64,000 nucleotides of DNA from Rehmannia glutinosa (GCA_016081115.2 JABTTQ020000654.1:124001-188000), one strand, 5' to 3'; positions 22,859 to 35,130 are shown, counted from the stretch's first letter. The notes: generated by a model not told the origin, from the letters alone. Translations and numbers: made by a program.

Positions 22859-24473
22859 TGTTGGGAAATTTATTTTATAGATTTTGATGAATGCCATGTA
22901 AAACGTTTTTAACTAGAAAGTCGACACCCCATTTTCCTTGTAATTTCTATTGTAATAGATAGAAAATAACGCAAAATCCTCGGAAAACTCAATACGTTGG
23001 TATAAAAACCAACTTAACAGCTATGCCTAGAAATACAAGAAGTCAACTGAAGACTAAAGTGAAGACTCCACTGCAAGACAACTGAGTATGGCAAAGAAGA
23101 AAAGTGAAGAACTCGACTGAAGGTGTATCAGCGGTGGAAAAGCAATTTGTATGAAGAAGAGTCAGTCATGTCATCTCAAGAAGCCAAGTTTCAAGTTGAA
23201 GTGACAGATGAGTCATCCAAAGATTGGAAGCTAACTCAAGTCACCTGGGGAATAAAAGATTGTAGTCAAGTCAAGATAACTGAACGAGATCTTTTGATGA
23301 AAGCCAAGAATGTTACTCAGAATGGTAATATGTTAAAGTTGTCAGGGATAAAGTGTTAGTTCCAGTTGTGTGCAAAATGAACAAACCAATGGGAAGCACT
23401 GCACCTAGTGTCAGATACGCTGCAATGTTGCAAGACATTAAATATGAGGAAATGTCAACATCAAAGACTGCAACAAGACAAGCCAACGAACACAAGTGAC
23501 TTTTGAAATTAGCCTATCTCTTCAACGGACAAAATTTCAAAAGTTCACTATAAAGGGCTGAGGAAACTCATTGAGAAAAGGTTACCTAAACCACGAACAA
23601 GCAAGAAATATTCGTACTGTAACCTGCAAAATATTCTCAAGATATTCAAGCAAAATCCTCAAACCTAAAACTCGAAGGAAATCAATCCAACACAAAGATG
23701 TGAAGGAAAGACAACTTCAAACTTTTTGAAGAGGAAACTTTTGAAGAATCAAAAGGGGTCTACTTTCCAAGGAGGATTGTAGGAAGGTTCAAGGTTGAAC
23801 CAGTCTCAAGTTGTTGGAGGGCTTCATGATCAAATCCAAGAAGCTTGAGAAAGAGAGCTGAAGTAGCAAGGCAGCTGCCCTGTGAAAAAGTTGAGTCGGA
23901 AGAGAAGCCAGCCGTGTGACCAAAGCATCTTTAGACTAAGTCCAAGGAGCAAGTCAGTTGTGTGATCAAGACTTGTCTCTAGACTGATAACCACTTTGTG
24001 AACTGATCATTACTTAGTGGATTCCTCTAGGAGTTGGAGAAGAGAGGATTAGAAGAATTACCCCATCTTCGAACCTCTATAAAAATCATTTGTGTCATTT
24101 ACATTTCAACACTTTTATTTCTGGATACTTACTTATATCTGCTGATAATTTCTATCCAACTGATCAATAACTAAGTGCTAAAATAAAGTGTTAAAACAAG
24201 TTTAAATCAAATTCAAGGGTGTTAAGTCTTGCGCTGATAAAATCAACACAACCTAGATAAGGTTTAGGTTAAACAATTGAGTTATTCTATCAACAGCTCT
24301 ATCGAGTCTGTTGAGTGGCTAACTCTGCTGAATAACTAACCTAGCTGTCCCTCAAGGACTTAGTTGTGTGAGTGTTAACTCTGTAAAATTTTAAAAGGAC
24401 TAAAATCGAAAAGTTGGTAAGGTTTATTCAACCACCCCCTTCTAAACCTTACTCACACCCCTTGGGACCTACA
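22859..24473 (+). repeat. 3' LTR of S2
   Basis: It starts TGTTGGGAAA and ends GGGACCTACA, 1615 bp. It is collinear with the S3 and S4 LTRs, except at about 22961-23018, where the usual AGCTGAGTCAAGTC stretch is replaced by sequence like the end of the Athila LTR (ACCAACTTAACA). The base after 24473 starts LINE sequence on the other strand. Confidence 0.88.
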
Positions 24474-26160
24474 ATGGTGGCGAAGGATATCGAAGGTCTG
24501 CTTAGTGTTGTCAGTTACAATGCCTATTTGGAGTGGAGAAAATTATTTTTGCAGGTCGTCAATGTGCTTGTTCAAGTCTTTAAAGCGTTCCCTTCCACAT
24601 TTAAAAAGTCCCACTGAGCAACTCGCAATCTTTCGGGGAAGGGATTCAGGGCAAAAATCCCAATGTTTCCTGACTATGTTTTCACACTTGTCTGCCCAGA
24701 TCCAAAGTGCCTCGAAACGAAGAAAAGCCTTTTCTTTAATTCTATAGAAATGAGGGTTATGATTTTTGATTTAAATGTGAATAAGTGCATAATTCGAGAA
24801 AAATGATGGACAATTATTATCCAGCTGCATGAAAAAAGTGTGCGCCATGAATGATTACACACAGCTCAATCAAGGCATGCGCATTGAGTAAGGGGACTGG
24901 TCGAGAGTAAATGCCAAGTGAATGGGAGGTTTCTTCAAATCACATGTCCATCATGCTAAGAGACGCGAGTGTACTTCTGAATTGGTTGATTTGCCAAGTG
25001 CCACAAAGATTTGACCCTTGAAATTCTTCATGAGTTAAGACTTCATTAAAATCACCTCCAATAATCCATGGTTGCTCGGGAGAGGTGTAAAGATTTTGAA
25101 ACTGTTTCCAAGCTTGTCACCGCAAATTAACATTCAGCTCTCCATAAAAACCCGTGAAAATAATGGGTTAGAGAGTTGGGATGCTCGGATCCACGGTCCA
25201 TACAATGGCTTAAAATCAGTGGTAGGAGGAGATAAGATATGGATTTCATTGTCACAGTCCACATGTCCGATAATACCACAGTGGTAGCTATAATTTGGGA
25301 GGCTTTCATACTTTACCAGGAGAATATATTATGAACCATGAAGTCAGGTTTTTACAACTCGACGCAGTGGCTTTGTGATATCCATTTCTACTCGAATGCG
25401 TACATATCTTCCAATTAAAGATCTATTAGAGTAGGTATCAATGTTGAGGTGTTTGCCAACCAAGTTTCCAGGCTTCCAGCTGAGATTGCAAAAGATTTGT
25501 TCATTAAGCCAATAGGGATATCGTGCAGTTGAATCCATAAGGCGCAAAGTTTGAACTCCATCTTAGATTCGATATGGGACATAGAGGCATCCTGGAGAGC
25601 AAGGAGGAACTTGTCAGATAACCATGGAGATCCAACCATGATTTTTGCCTCATCAACACGGTTACCAAATTGAAAGAGGATTGTGTTGTCGCCAAGGGTT
25701 TGCAAGTCATGCCATGTTTAGGATACCACAGTTGTTTGAACATGGAAGAGATCGAATCTTGATTTATAGTGTGGGGCGCTAGAACTCGTCCAACAAGCTT
25801 TAAAGAGTCATCGAAGTTTCTGAGAGACATAGATTTTGTTGCAAATTTGGTTTGTTCTTCTGCGATAAGGGTGAGATTTTCATATAAATAGGCCAGATCG
25901 TCTGTCATAGTGTGAATGTTGGAGTCGGCAAAAAACAAACCTGATTTTGAGTAGAGCCATAGATGAGATTGACTCCTGTTAGAACCACTTGAAAGGGAGA
26001 TCTGCAAAGAAACGACAAAACAAAACACACATTAAGTAAGATGAGGGTGAAGGGGAGAAATGGTAGGAAGACGAAAGAGAAGATGGGGTTAGAGCAAAGA
26101 AGCATGATCCGCCATGGGAGGCTCCATGATGGGCACGACAGTGAGGTACGGGTCACTAAG
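24474..26160 (-). pseudogene. LINE 5' half: DUF4283-type ORF1 and start of ORF2 endonuclease
   Basis: On the minus strand a DUF4283-type gag-like region runs from MTDDLAYLYENL (about 25908) through a frameshift to LGDNTILFQFGNRVDEAKIM, LCALWIQLHDIPIG and GRYVRIRVEMDITKPLRR (about 25400). A degenerate CCHC knuckle follows (YHCGIIGH near 25280). Then comes the AP endonuclease start, where the GGDFNEVL motif is readable in broken frames (about 25050). The piece ends at 24474 against the S2 LTR, before the reverse transcriptase. Many stops are present. Confidence 0.8.
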
Positions 26161-27303
26161 GAATCTCGAGAGAATCCTAGGAAAAGGTGAGCATACGATC
26201 GTCCATTTGTACTTTAATGTATGGCATGTGTTTACCTGACATAATTGATTTAGCTAAAAGGTTTTGAAATTTTAAGGATGCAAAATGACGTATACATAAT
26301 TATATATTTTGTATATTATTATAAATATTGACATACTAATTAAAATTACATATATCAATGTTTCAACCATTTTCATAAATACTAAAATCCTAAAGATGAT
26401 AAGTATCAAAGCTATCGAAATTGTAACAAGTTTCATAATTTTAAAATTCAAATAACACTAAAAAGACTAAATTTTACAATTAGTTCAGAATTGTAATAAT
26501 CTCATCTTTGTCATTGCCATCATCAATAAATGGATCCCATTCATCCTCGAATATCCCACATGTTAATTGGTCTGTCTATGAAATTCTTTGGTATTTTAGA
26601 TTTTTTTCATTTTTTGGATTCCGTACTATTTTGGTTTTGATCAAATCACATTCTTGATGGACATGTAAAGGTGTCAAGTGGGCTAGTGTCCCCAGACCGG
26701 TTCTAGATGTATGATGTGGGGCCCCTATTGGGCTCACAAATAAATTAACCCGGCTACTTTGGAGTCCGAGTCCAGCCCACCAGTGCCTATTTTTTTGGAC
26801 AAATTTTTAGATATCCAATACCCAACACCCCAATCCAAACACCCCCCTCCAACGGTAACTTGTCTGCTCCCTATTAACATTTAAGTTTTGCACTCTGAAG
26901 TGCAGCAGAGGCAGTAGCCACTGCCTCTTTGCAATGGTAGTATTACTGTTGCGTAATTAAAAAATAATAATAATTTCTGAAAATTTGTCTATAAATATGA
27001 TTCAAATTGAAATTTTATCTCCACCAAAACTATTATCTTCTCTAAAATTTCAAGCAAGAAAATATTGATACTTATTCAAAGTGTAATTGTGTTTTGGAAG
27101 TTGAAGTTAGAAAACCCTCCAGTTGAAACTCTCTCAATTTTCGATAATAACCTTCGAAGAATTCGACATTATTTGGTACCATCTTTCCTTAATCTTTTAA
27201 TTTAGTAGCATTTTATTTATATTATTTTGTGACTCTGTTTGCATTTTATTTTCAATTATATTATTGTCATTATTTTTGCATAATTATATTGTTGAATTCA
27301 AAA

Positions 27304-28036
27304 TGAAAAGATTTTTAGGAAACCATCCTCTTCCTCTTTCCCTTCCCCTTTCCCTCACCAAACACCTACTACTTCTCTTAGTCCTAGCTCCCCTATTAGT
27401 GATTTTCCACTTTATACTACTAAAAGACAAATAATATCATTTGCCCAAGCAATAGACGAAGAAAATGAATTCATTGATGATTATGATAATACACAACCAC
27501 CAATTGACTTAGATGACAATATAGAGATGACATCTACTAATAAACCTTCATGTAGAAATAAGACTAGTAAAGTTTGGAAATTTTTTACATTAAAGAATGA
27601 ACAAAATAAAGCTACATGTAATTTTTGCAAAACAGAATTTAAATTTATAAAAGGCAGTGGTCCGGGAACATTAAGTAGACATTCAGGTAAAACACAACCG
27701 GGTTGGGATAGTGAGGAACAATCTATTGGAGGTAGTAGACAACAAATTTTACACCAAACTACAAATGGTAAAATTAGTAACTTTATTTATAAACAAAAAC
27801 AAATGAGATTAGAACTTGCAAAATAGTTGTTCATGCCGAGTGCGAAAAATTATAAATTTGAAACTTTTTTGTTAAGAGGGTGTCAACCACAATTCAAACA
27901 TGTCTCGCACATACATGCTATAAAGATGGTTATAAACAATATGAACAAGAAATAAATGAATTAAGACATCATTTTTCGAATTTAACTTAAAAAATTTCTT
28001 TCACTTGTGATGTGTGGAGGGGTAGGGTAAACTTGC
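27304..28036 (+). pseudogene. hAT transposase N-terminal part with BED zinc finger, copy 1
   Basis: After a Ser/Pro-rich start and an acidic stretch (AQAIDEENEFIDDYDN), the open frame 27527-27826 encodes SKVWKFFTL, then CNFCKTEFKF and a downstream LSRHSGK, giving the CxxC...H pattern of a BED zinc finger. This DNA-binding module is typical of plant hAT transposases. A stop follows at 27826, then degenerate transposase sequence (RGCQPQFKHVSHI, SLVMCGG) up to the LTR at 28041. Confidence 0.82.
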
Positions 28037-28040
28037 ATTA

Positions 28041-28944
28041 TGTTGGGAAATTTATTGTTTAGATTTTGATGAATGCCATTTAAAACTTAGACTAGAAAGT
28101 TGGCACCACATTTTCCTTGTAATTTGCATTGTAATAGATAGGGTTGTATGAGCTGAGTCAAGTCAGCTATGGCTGGATATACAAGAAGTCAACTAGAGAC
28201 TGAAATGAAGTCAAGAACTGAGTATGGCAAGAAGGAGAAGTCAATCAGGAGTATCGGTGGGGATCGGTGTGTGAAGTGTCAGTCAAGTCAACTCAAGAAG
28301 CCATGTCTCAAGTTGAAGTGACAGATGAGTCATCCATTGATTGGAAGCTAACTCGTTGTCACCTGGAGAAGTTAGAGAACTGCAGTCAAGTCAAGACAAC
28401 TGAAAAGAATCTGTTGCACAGAAGTCAAGAAGCTTACCTAAATAAGTAATACTTCCATACTGCCATGTTTGAAAGTGTTCGGTCCCAGAAGCGTGCAAAA
28501 GGAATAAACCAATGGGAAGCACTGCACCTCGTGTCAGACTCTAAAAAGCTGAACATTCATTTAATACGAGAAAATATCAACATCAAGGACTGCAACAAGA
28601 CAAGCCAACGAACATAAGTGACTTTTGAAAATCAGCCTATCTCTTCAACGGGCAGATTTTTGAAAGTTCACTATAAAAGGTTGAGGAATCACTTTGAAAA
28701 AAAAACCTTGCGAACCTGAACCACGAACTATAAATCAATTATTCGAACTGTAACCTGCAATTTATTCTCAAGTTATTCAAGCGAATCCTCAAGCCTAAAT
28801 TTCGAAGGAAATCGATCCAACACCAAGCTGTGAAGGAAAGACAACTTCAAACTGTTGAAGAGGAAACTTTTGAAGAATCAAAAGGGGTCTATATTCCAAG
28901 GAGGATTGTAGAAAGGTTCAAGGTCGAACCAGTCTCAAGTTGTT
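28041..28944 (+). repeat. Truncated Sirevirus LTR at the same hAT site as S4
   Basis: It starts TGTTGGGAAA directly after ACTTGCATTA, exactly the hAT bases that precede S4 at 46031, and matches the first 900 bp or so of the S4 5' LTR very closely. It stops at AGTCTCAAGTTGTT, where the text returns to hAT at 27826-equivalent sequence. AGTTGTT is shared by the LTR family and hAT at the join. There is no second LTR or target duplication on the right. Confidence 0.88.
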
Positions 28945-30665
28945 CATGCCGAGTGCGGAAAATTATAAATTTAAAACTTTTTTGTTAAGAGGGTGTCAAC
29001 CACAATTCAAACATGTCTCGCATATACATGCTATAAAGATGGTTATAAACAATATGAACAAGAAATAATTGAATTAAGACATCATTTTTCGAATTTAACT
29101 TAAAAACTTTCTTTCACTTGTGATGTGTGGAGGGGTAGGGTAAACTTGCATTATATTTCTGTAACCGCTCATTGGATTGAAGGAAACGTTTTTCTAGAAA
29201 AAAGAATAATTGATTTCTGTTATTAATCCTCCTCACACCGGCATTCATATTTATCAAGCTATAATGGACACCTGTAGTTATTGGAATATATGAGAAAATA
29301 TTTTATCTATGTCTTTTGATAATGCAACAAATAATACAAAAGCAATTGAACATTTAATTGGTTATATGCATACTATGTGTAAGGGAAAATTTTTTCATGT
29401 ACTATGTATTTGTCATATATTACATCTGTGTGTTCGGTATGGTTTATCTAGTATAAAGTCGTATATAGATAAAGTTAGAACATATTTGCCATACCAAATG
29501 AGTGCATCAACTAGAAATCAAAGATTTAGGTGATTAGAAAAAAAGGCAAAAATGGATTTCAAAATTCCTTATCTTGACTTGGAAATTAGATGGAGTTCCA
29601 CTTATAGAATGTTGACCGAAGCACATCCATATTCAAAATAATTACATATTTATGTAATGAAGAATTACGTAGGGATGATAGGAAAGAGTTCATTAATGAT
29701 AGTGTTGGGATATTATTAATTTGATTGCTACTCTTTTACAATTATTTGTGGAAGTTATTAAATTTATGCCCGACATATATTATCCTACGCCAAATATTAT
29801 ATTGCCAAATATAATTAAAATTATTAAATTATTTCGACCATAGTTATGATGATAATGTAATGGATATTGTTACAAATATGGAAAACAAAATGGACTAAAT
29901 ATTGTGGAAAGCTTCCTTCTATATGTGTTTTTGGGTTGTATTTTTGATCCTAGATGTAAATTACAATGTTGTATGTATTTAGTTGAAAAATATTATGAAT
30001 ATATACTTGAAAATACAAATATAGATAAGGAAAAAATGAAATAACTAATTTGCTTAACAAATTAGTAGAATTGTATTCCACTACTTTATCTCGTCAATAT
30101 GATAATGCGAATACACCTACATAATCAAATAAATCAAGTGGATCAAGATTTGCTTGTTTAAATGCCATAAAGAAGCAAAAAAATACATCAAGTAGTAGAT
30201 CAACATATGAACTAACACATTACTTACAACTTCCCTTAGAAAATGATTGTGACGATTTTGATATTTTAGGATGGTGGAAATCCGAGCAAAAAAAATTCCA
30301 ATTCTTTGTTTTATAGCATGTAATCTACTAATATCTCAAATATCTTTGGTAGCTTCAGAAAGTGCTTTTAGTGCAGTTGCGAGAACTGTCACTGACAAAA
30401 GAAGTCGTCTAAGCCCAAACAAATAAAGTTTTGTATTTTATGGAAGGATTGGTTAGATCAACAATATAGAAAATTGGAGTTGCATCGTGTAGGAAAATTC
30501 CAAACCTTGCTAGAGGAGGACTCTGACGACAAGGAGACATTTGAAATTACAACAACTGCAACTGGCGCTTCAACATTTTCTGCGCTCCGAATATCAACAT
30601 AGTCAAACCAATTTTTTTGTTCGATTGGCAAATGATCCTGGATTGAGAAATACTTGTTTGTAAAA
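28938..30665 (+). pseudogene. hAT transposase, copy 1, uninterrupted second segment
   Basis: The hAT text restarts at GTTGTTCATGCCGAG, repeats what lies at 27826-28040, and this time runs straight through the CATTA site (29148-29152) without an LTR. Recognisable pieces are HWIEGN, MSFDNATNNTKAIEHLIGYM (29309-29370), LEIRWSSTYRM (near 29590) and the hAT C-terminal dimerisation region (ENDCDDFDILGWWKSE, then VASESAFSAVARTVTDKRS near 30350-30410). Stops and frameshifts are frequent. Compared with copy 2 there is a small deletion near 30575. Confidence 0.82.
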
Positions 30666-30759
30666 GAGTTATCTTGTATTTTCTTAATGATGATATTTCA
30701 TATTTGAATGTATACAATTAAGTTGTTTATTACATTGTCTTATAATACCATTTATTTTA

Positions 30760-30812
30760 GAGCTAAATACTTTTTACCCTCCGAACTATGCCTCATTTTC
30801 GACTTTACCTAC
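30760..30812 (+). repeat. Left terminal inverted repeat of the Mutator-like insertion
   Basis: This end pairs imperfectly with the inverse of 38845-38897. Both contain TACTTT, CCCTCC/CCTCCC, AACTAT and a CTT..CC string in the same spacing. Confidence 0.65.
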
Positions 30813-31089
30813 CAAATTTTATTTTGTTTCACTATGCCCCCTGTATAATGTGAATTCTCCCACTTTACCCTATATGGACAATTCTACCCCTAATTTTTGC
30901 AAATTTATTTAATAGTTTGAACAATCCAATTGATCACCAATTTGTTGCGTCGGATACTCAAAATTAATAAAACTATCATATAATTTAATCAAAATGAATT
31001 TGACTCCTAAAATTTCTAGTTCCCGGATATATCAAGGTATGAGAACTAACTGGGTTTTTTGATTCTAAAATCGGATATAGTCCATTACG

Positions 31090-31700
31090 ACCCTATCAGG
31101 CCCAACATGCTTCCGTAAAATTAATAAATCCCTTAAAATTCATACCTTCTTTGACCGAAACAGCACCGGGTGAGATGGCTCGCAACACCACCAGTCGGAA
31201 AATGACTGCCCCCAGATCGTTTGACAAATAGCTCCTCACTGTTCAACCTCACCCTCAGGGAAGATGATCTGCAAGTTATCCGACTCCTTCAGCAATCAGC
31301 ACAGCCTTGGTTCGTTTCCTACTCCAGGCGTATAAGATAATTCTCAAAAGGGATGAATTAATAGAACATTATGAACACATGTTGAAGCAGAAAGCCTCTT
31401 TTTTATTAAGAACTTAATGAAATATTTATTACATTAGTAATCCCCTTTTGGGAGGAGAATACTGGTTTAGCCTCTCATATACGAGGCTTGCACTCGAAAA
31501 CACATAAAACTTAAAACTAAAACACTCCAAATATTACAACTTTTTCACTCAAATTTTATTGTCACTAAGGGAAATGTTCGATATCCTCAGCTTCCTTCAA
31601 ATATCGCATTTTATAGATGTATGTCCGGACTTGAAAGGCGGACTCCAAATCTTGCTGATACTTATGACGTCACTGCTTACATCATATCCTGCATTATTGC
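31090..31700 (-). other. Viral intergenic region and 3' end, noncoding
   Basis: No reading frame is recognisable here. On the minus strand it lies downstream of the last viral ORF and includes AATAAA-type strings near 31390-31430. An AGTTCTTAATAAA string on the minus strand (about 31403-31415) is also present, on the plus strand, next to the viral PBS near 38611. The exact virus/Mutator border on this side lies somewhere in 31050-31200. Confidence 0.45.
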
Positions 31701-33021
31701 CTCGCCAGCTGGTTTTCTTTTTCTTCCGCGTGACTCAGCCCATGTGAAAGTTGTCGGGGAATCTTCTAAAAAGTTGGTTTGCGTGGTCCCCGAGGAAAAC
31801 GCGTTTTGTGAGCTGGGCCCTTGTCCTTTCCAGCTGCCTGGTCTTGTCGGTCGGGTTTGGGTCGAAAACCTTTCCCAAACTCGGGTTCCTTCTGTTCGGG
31901 GCATGCTTGACAGATCCGATCGATCCAACGGCCAACATGCGCCATATTACAGAATTTCCGATAAGTTTCTTTGCTTGCCGGAATCTTGTTTTCCCAGAGA
32001 ATTCTTCTTTTGGTCTCGAAGAGTTCCTCTGCAAATCCTGTGGTTGATCCAGTCATCGAATTCAAAAGGAAAGATCCATTTGCCGAATTTTGGAAGAACT
32101 TGAATGGATATTTGACCTTGTCCATTTCAGTTAGACAAACCCAAAGACCCCATGCTCGTCTGGTAGAAGCTTCGTCTTCAAAAAATGCTCCTACTAACAC
32201 TGGTCCTTCTTCCGGTGAAGCTGCCTTAATGTATTTTAAAGCATTTCCATCCGGTCTCCTTAGCTTGATGAAATGAAAAGCTTCATTAAAGCCTTTCTTC
32301 ATTTGGTTTAGGAGAGTTGCACCGATAAAATACGGTTCCAAAATATCTCATCTAGCCAAGTGTGGATTATTGGCCCAGGTCTCGTAAATCGCTTCCCCAA
32401 TCCATTTCGGTAATTTTGAAATTTCGGGAATCTTGGTGACACGGTATAGATTGAAGCTAAAGCTCCAAAAGTATACCATTCTTGTACTTCATTTGGATGA
32501 CTTCCTGGTTTCATCCAAACTCTAGGATACTTCCCTAAGATATCAACCATTGTTTTTCTTTGGGTTAATACCTTGTCTTGTAACTAGTTTCTCCCATTGC
32601 CGTTGATATACCCGCATAGGAGAAATCTTATTCTCGTCAGTTTGAACCTTAGATTTGCATGTCTCGTGGCCCAAGATTCAACTCTCCCTCTTTTACCCTA
32701 GAGGTCTTTGGGTTGACTTGAAGACTCGGGTTGTGACACCGGAGCTTAAACATTAAATTCTGATTTGTACACCCTCGGGGATGCATCACCCGCAACACTT
32801 GTGATTATGGTACTTAAATCCATAACCTCCGGGTTAGAGCCCCGTACTCTCTCGGCCCCTTTTTTCATCGTAGGAGATGCGCCTGGAAGAGAGGCCCTTG
32901 CAGCAGCGCTAAGAACAATTGTCCTTGAGCGAATCGGGCATGCTTGTATTTGACTAGAAACGGATTTACGGTCACTGTTGAAGTCGTCCGGAAGAACACG
33001 CATTGAGACATAACGTCCCAA
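31700..33021 (-). pseudogene. Last ORF of the pararetrovirus, transactivator/viroplasmin position
   Basis: Pieces are open on the minus strand at 33021-32746, 32550-32308 and 32341-31766 (191 residues), in different frames. The position after RNase H is that of the translational transactivator/inclusion-body protein of caulimovirids. I recognise no decisive motif, so this is mainly a positional call. The 191-residue piece contains GPVLVGAFFEDEASTRRAW, which vaguely recalls the RNase H-like fold segment of those proteins. Confidence 0.45.
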
Positions 33022-33109
33022 AATCTCATTCTAAACTCTCCGGGTTTTCCATGAGATGTCTTACTCGTTTAAGGACCTCGTCAAAGAACGTGTCCTTCCA
33101 TCTCATGTC

Positions 33110-34390
33110 AAGAAATCTACAAGAATATTTTCATGAGATTTTATAATGACAATATCATAATCATAATATTGACATTCACTTGCCATCTAAGTAATCGAGC
33201 CTTTTCGGTTTTGATTCAATTTTGTTTTTTTAAAAGCCTTGACACTTGAATTATCAATTTTCAAAGTAAACTTTTAGCCATAAAAATAGAGGCCATTTTT
33301 TAAAAGCCTTTCTGACTGCAAAGAATTCTTTCTCGTTGATTTGCCATCTGTTTGCTTCACTGGGTGTGAATAAACCGCAATATCGCATGGCACTTCCTCG
33401 TTTGGTGTGACCTTAGTAAGAATCGCCGCCCACCAATCATCACCGGCATCGTGTAAAGTACCGATTCGTCCTCATCTTGGGGAATCGCAAGCTTTGGAAG
33501 CTTTTTACAAACTTCTTTAAGTTGCTTAATTCCTTCTTGATGTTCATCTTCCCATTTGAATATTGCATCCTTTTTAAGCAATGGGCTAAACACCTTCCTG
33601 TAATATGCCGATTGTTAATGAACATCCCCCAAAATTAACAACTCCAAGAAAACTCAAGTCGCTTCTTGTCTTTTAGTGTATCCGGAAATCCCAGTATCTT
33701 TTCCACAATATGATTCTCAGTAGAATAATTCCGGATTCATCGATTTTAATTCCGAGGAATTCAATGTCTTGTTGCGATTACACGCCTTCTTTTCCGAAAG
33801 CACTAATCCTTCTTTGTGGCAAACATCTCAAAAATATTTCCAAATGTTTGAGATGCTCCTTCATGTTCGTGATGAGATCGAGAATATCGTCGATATACAT
33901 GAACATGAAACTGAAATAATCTTTGAAAAGATTATCCATCTTTCTTTGATATATCTGGGGTGCGTTAGCCAATCCCATAGGCATAACGTTCCAAATATAA
34001 TGTCCCTGCGATGTAGAGAAAGCTGTAAACTTCTTACTTTCTTCCTCCATCTTAATCTGGTAGAATCCAGATTTGCAATCGAACTTTGAGAATATCTTGG
34101 CACCTTTGATGCAGTTAACCAGATGTTCTCGACTTGGGATATAGTATCCGTTGAACTCCAAAATGTTATTAATCCCCTTGTAATTAATAACAAGTCTTGG
34201 CTTTCCTCTTCTGATTTCTCCATGGTTTCGACTAAGAATCCGGATTTCTTTGTATGGAGAAACTCCTGGTGAAATTAACTTAAGGTCAAGATGTTCCTTA
34301 AGTATCTTCTGCATATCCTCACGATCCTCCTGGTTCATAAGGATTGGTTTGAATCTTACGAACTCATACTCCTTTCCAGGTTTAACCTTA
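33110..34390 (-). pseudogene. Pararetroviral reverse transcriptase and RNase H
   Basis: The open piece 34338-33778 (186 residues) holds the RT fingers and palm: a KPRLVINYKG-type motif, an FSKFDCKSGFYQI motif with the first catalytic Asp, an MPMGLANAPQIYQ motif, and the YIDD box (near 33890) with the other two catalytic Asp residues. After a frameshift, 33593-33357 continues with FKWEDEHQEGI. The RNase H text (NEKEFFAV, KRLDYLDGK, HENILVDFLT) runs to about 33110 with stops near 33240 and 33190. Confidence 0.88.
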
Positions 34391-35130
34391 AGGATGCTTT
34401 GAGCTCATTCTTGTCCCACCATGCCAAAGGATTTTCATTATAATTCCTTTGGATCTTCTTCTTGATATCCTCGAGTGATATTTGTTCTTCTATTGCAACA
34501 TCACTCTGTGACTTCTCTATTAGGCTCATCATCAATTCTGCAATAGCCTCTGGAGGTACTCGTTCTTCTCCTTGTATTCTGAATGAATACAAGTTATTAT
34601 CCCATATTTTCTTATCCTTGTAATTCGAATCGAATTGTCTATAGGATAATAATGCTTCACCAAATTTTCTTCGATCCGCCATTTTTGGATTTTGGAGTTT
34701 GGCTTCATCACCACACTTGCTGCGAAAATTAATAGGCATTTTTCTGTAAAATGCTTCCCGCAGTCTCTGGACAATTATCTTATGATCACATAAGGTTGTG
34801 AAAATAAGTCTTCTTGTTTCATTCTCCTGTGTAAATCGCTTGAATGTTTGTAGGAAGTTGTTTCCCAGCAAAACATCTGCACCTGTATCATGGAAATAGA
34901 TTGGTGGCGTCTTCACCTTGTACCACGGGTACCGCCCGCGCCTCCGATCATGATTTACGCTTGTTTAATTCCCCTTATTAAGGATAAGAATCCTTTTAGA
35001 GAAATCTCTTCTGCAATTTGGTAAATCTTCTCCAATTTCTTTAGGAAAAACATTCGGCTTTGCAAAGTACATATTCCAGCACTGAATCAATATAGGTGGC
35101 GAAATATTCGCCTTGTATTGACATATAACA
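34356..35130 (-). pseudogene. Pararetroviral aspartic protease region and linker
   Basis: The catalytic site is the YIDS string near 35090-35080 on the minus strand. One base is missing just after it, so the expected Asp-Ser/Thr-Gly triad is frameshifted. The second conserved block, GADVLLGNNF (near 34890-34860), and the following LIFTT strand lie in the open piece 34916-34356. The rest of that piece is a charged linker leading into RT. A stop separates it from the RT frame near 34356. Confidence 0.72.

Larger units (their letters stand above)
7497..24473 (+). mobile_element. Sirevirus S2, 5'-truncated, interrupted by S3
   Basis: S2 starts abruptly in the RNase H part of pol (7497). It continues through a pol-env spacer, an env-like ORF and its own PPT and 3' LTR (22859-24473). 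Its 5' LTR, gag and most of pol are absent, removed at the junction with LINE sequence at about 7490. Two insertions split the env-like ORF: an LTR-like block (8959-9974) and the whole of S3 (11896-21490). The env text before 11896 resumes at 21491, which proves the nesting. S2 lies between two minus-strand LINE pieces and probably inserted into that LINE. Confidence 0.85.

Noticed and set aside
11896..24473. LTR-internal-LTR-internal-LTR array from unequal LTR recombination
   Set aside because: The CAGGC target duplication and continuous env text across 11895/21491 show a simple nested insertion instead.
27527..27826. BED zinc-finger ORF as a domesticated host gene
   Set aside because: It is followed by degenerate transposase text with hAT landmarks and lies between hAT ends. 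Stops make it a dead transposase.
31621..32103. Plus-strand 160-codon ORF that could be a host gene
   Set aside because: It lies opposite the minus-strand last ORF of the pararetrovirus, and that strand fits the gene order. The plus-strand translation has no recognisable domain.
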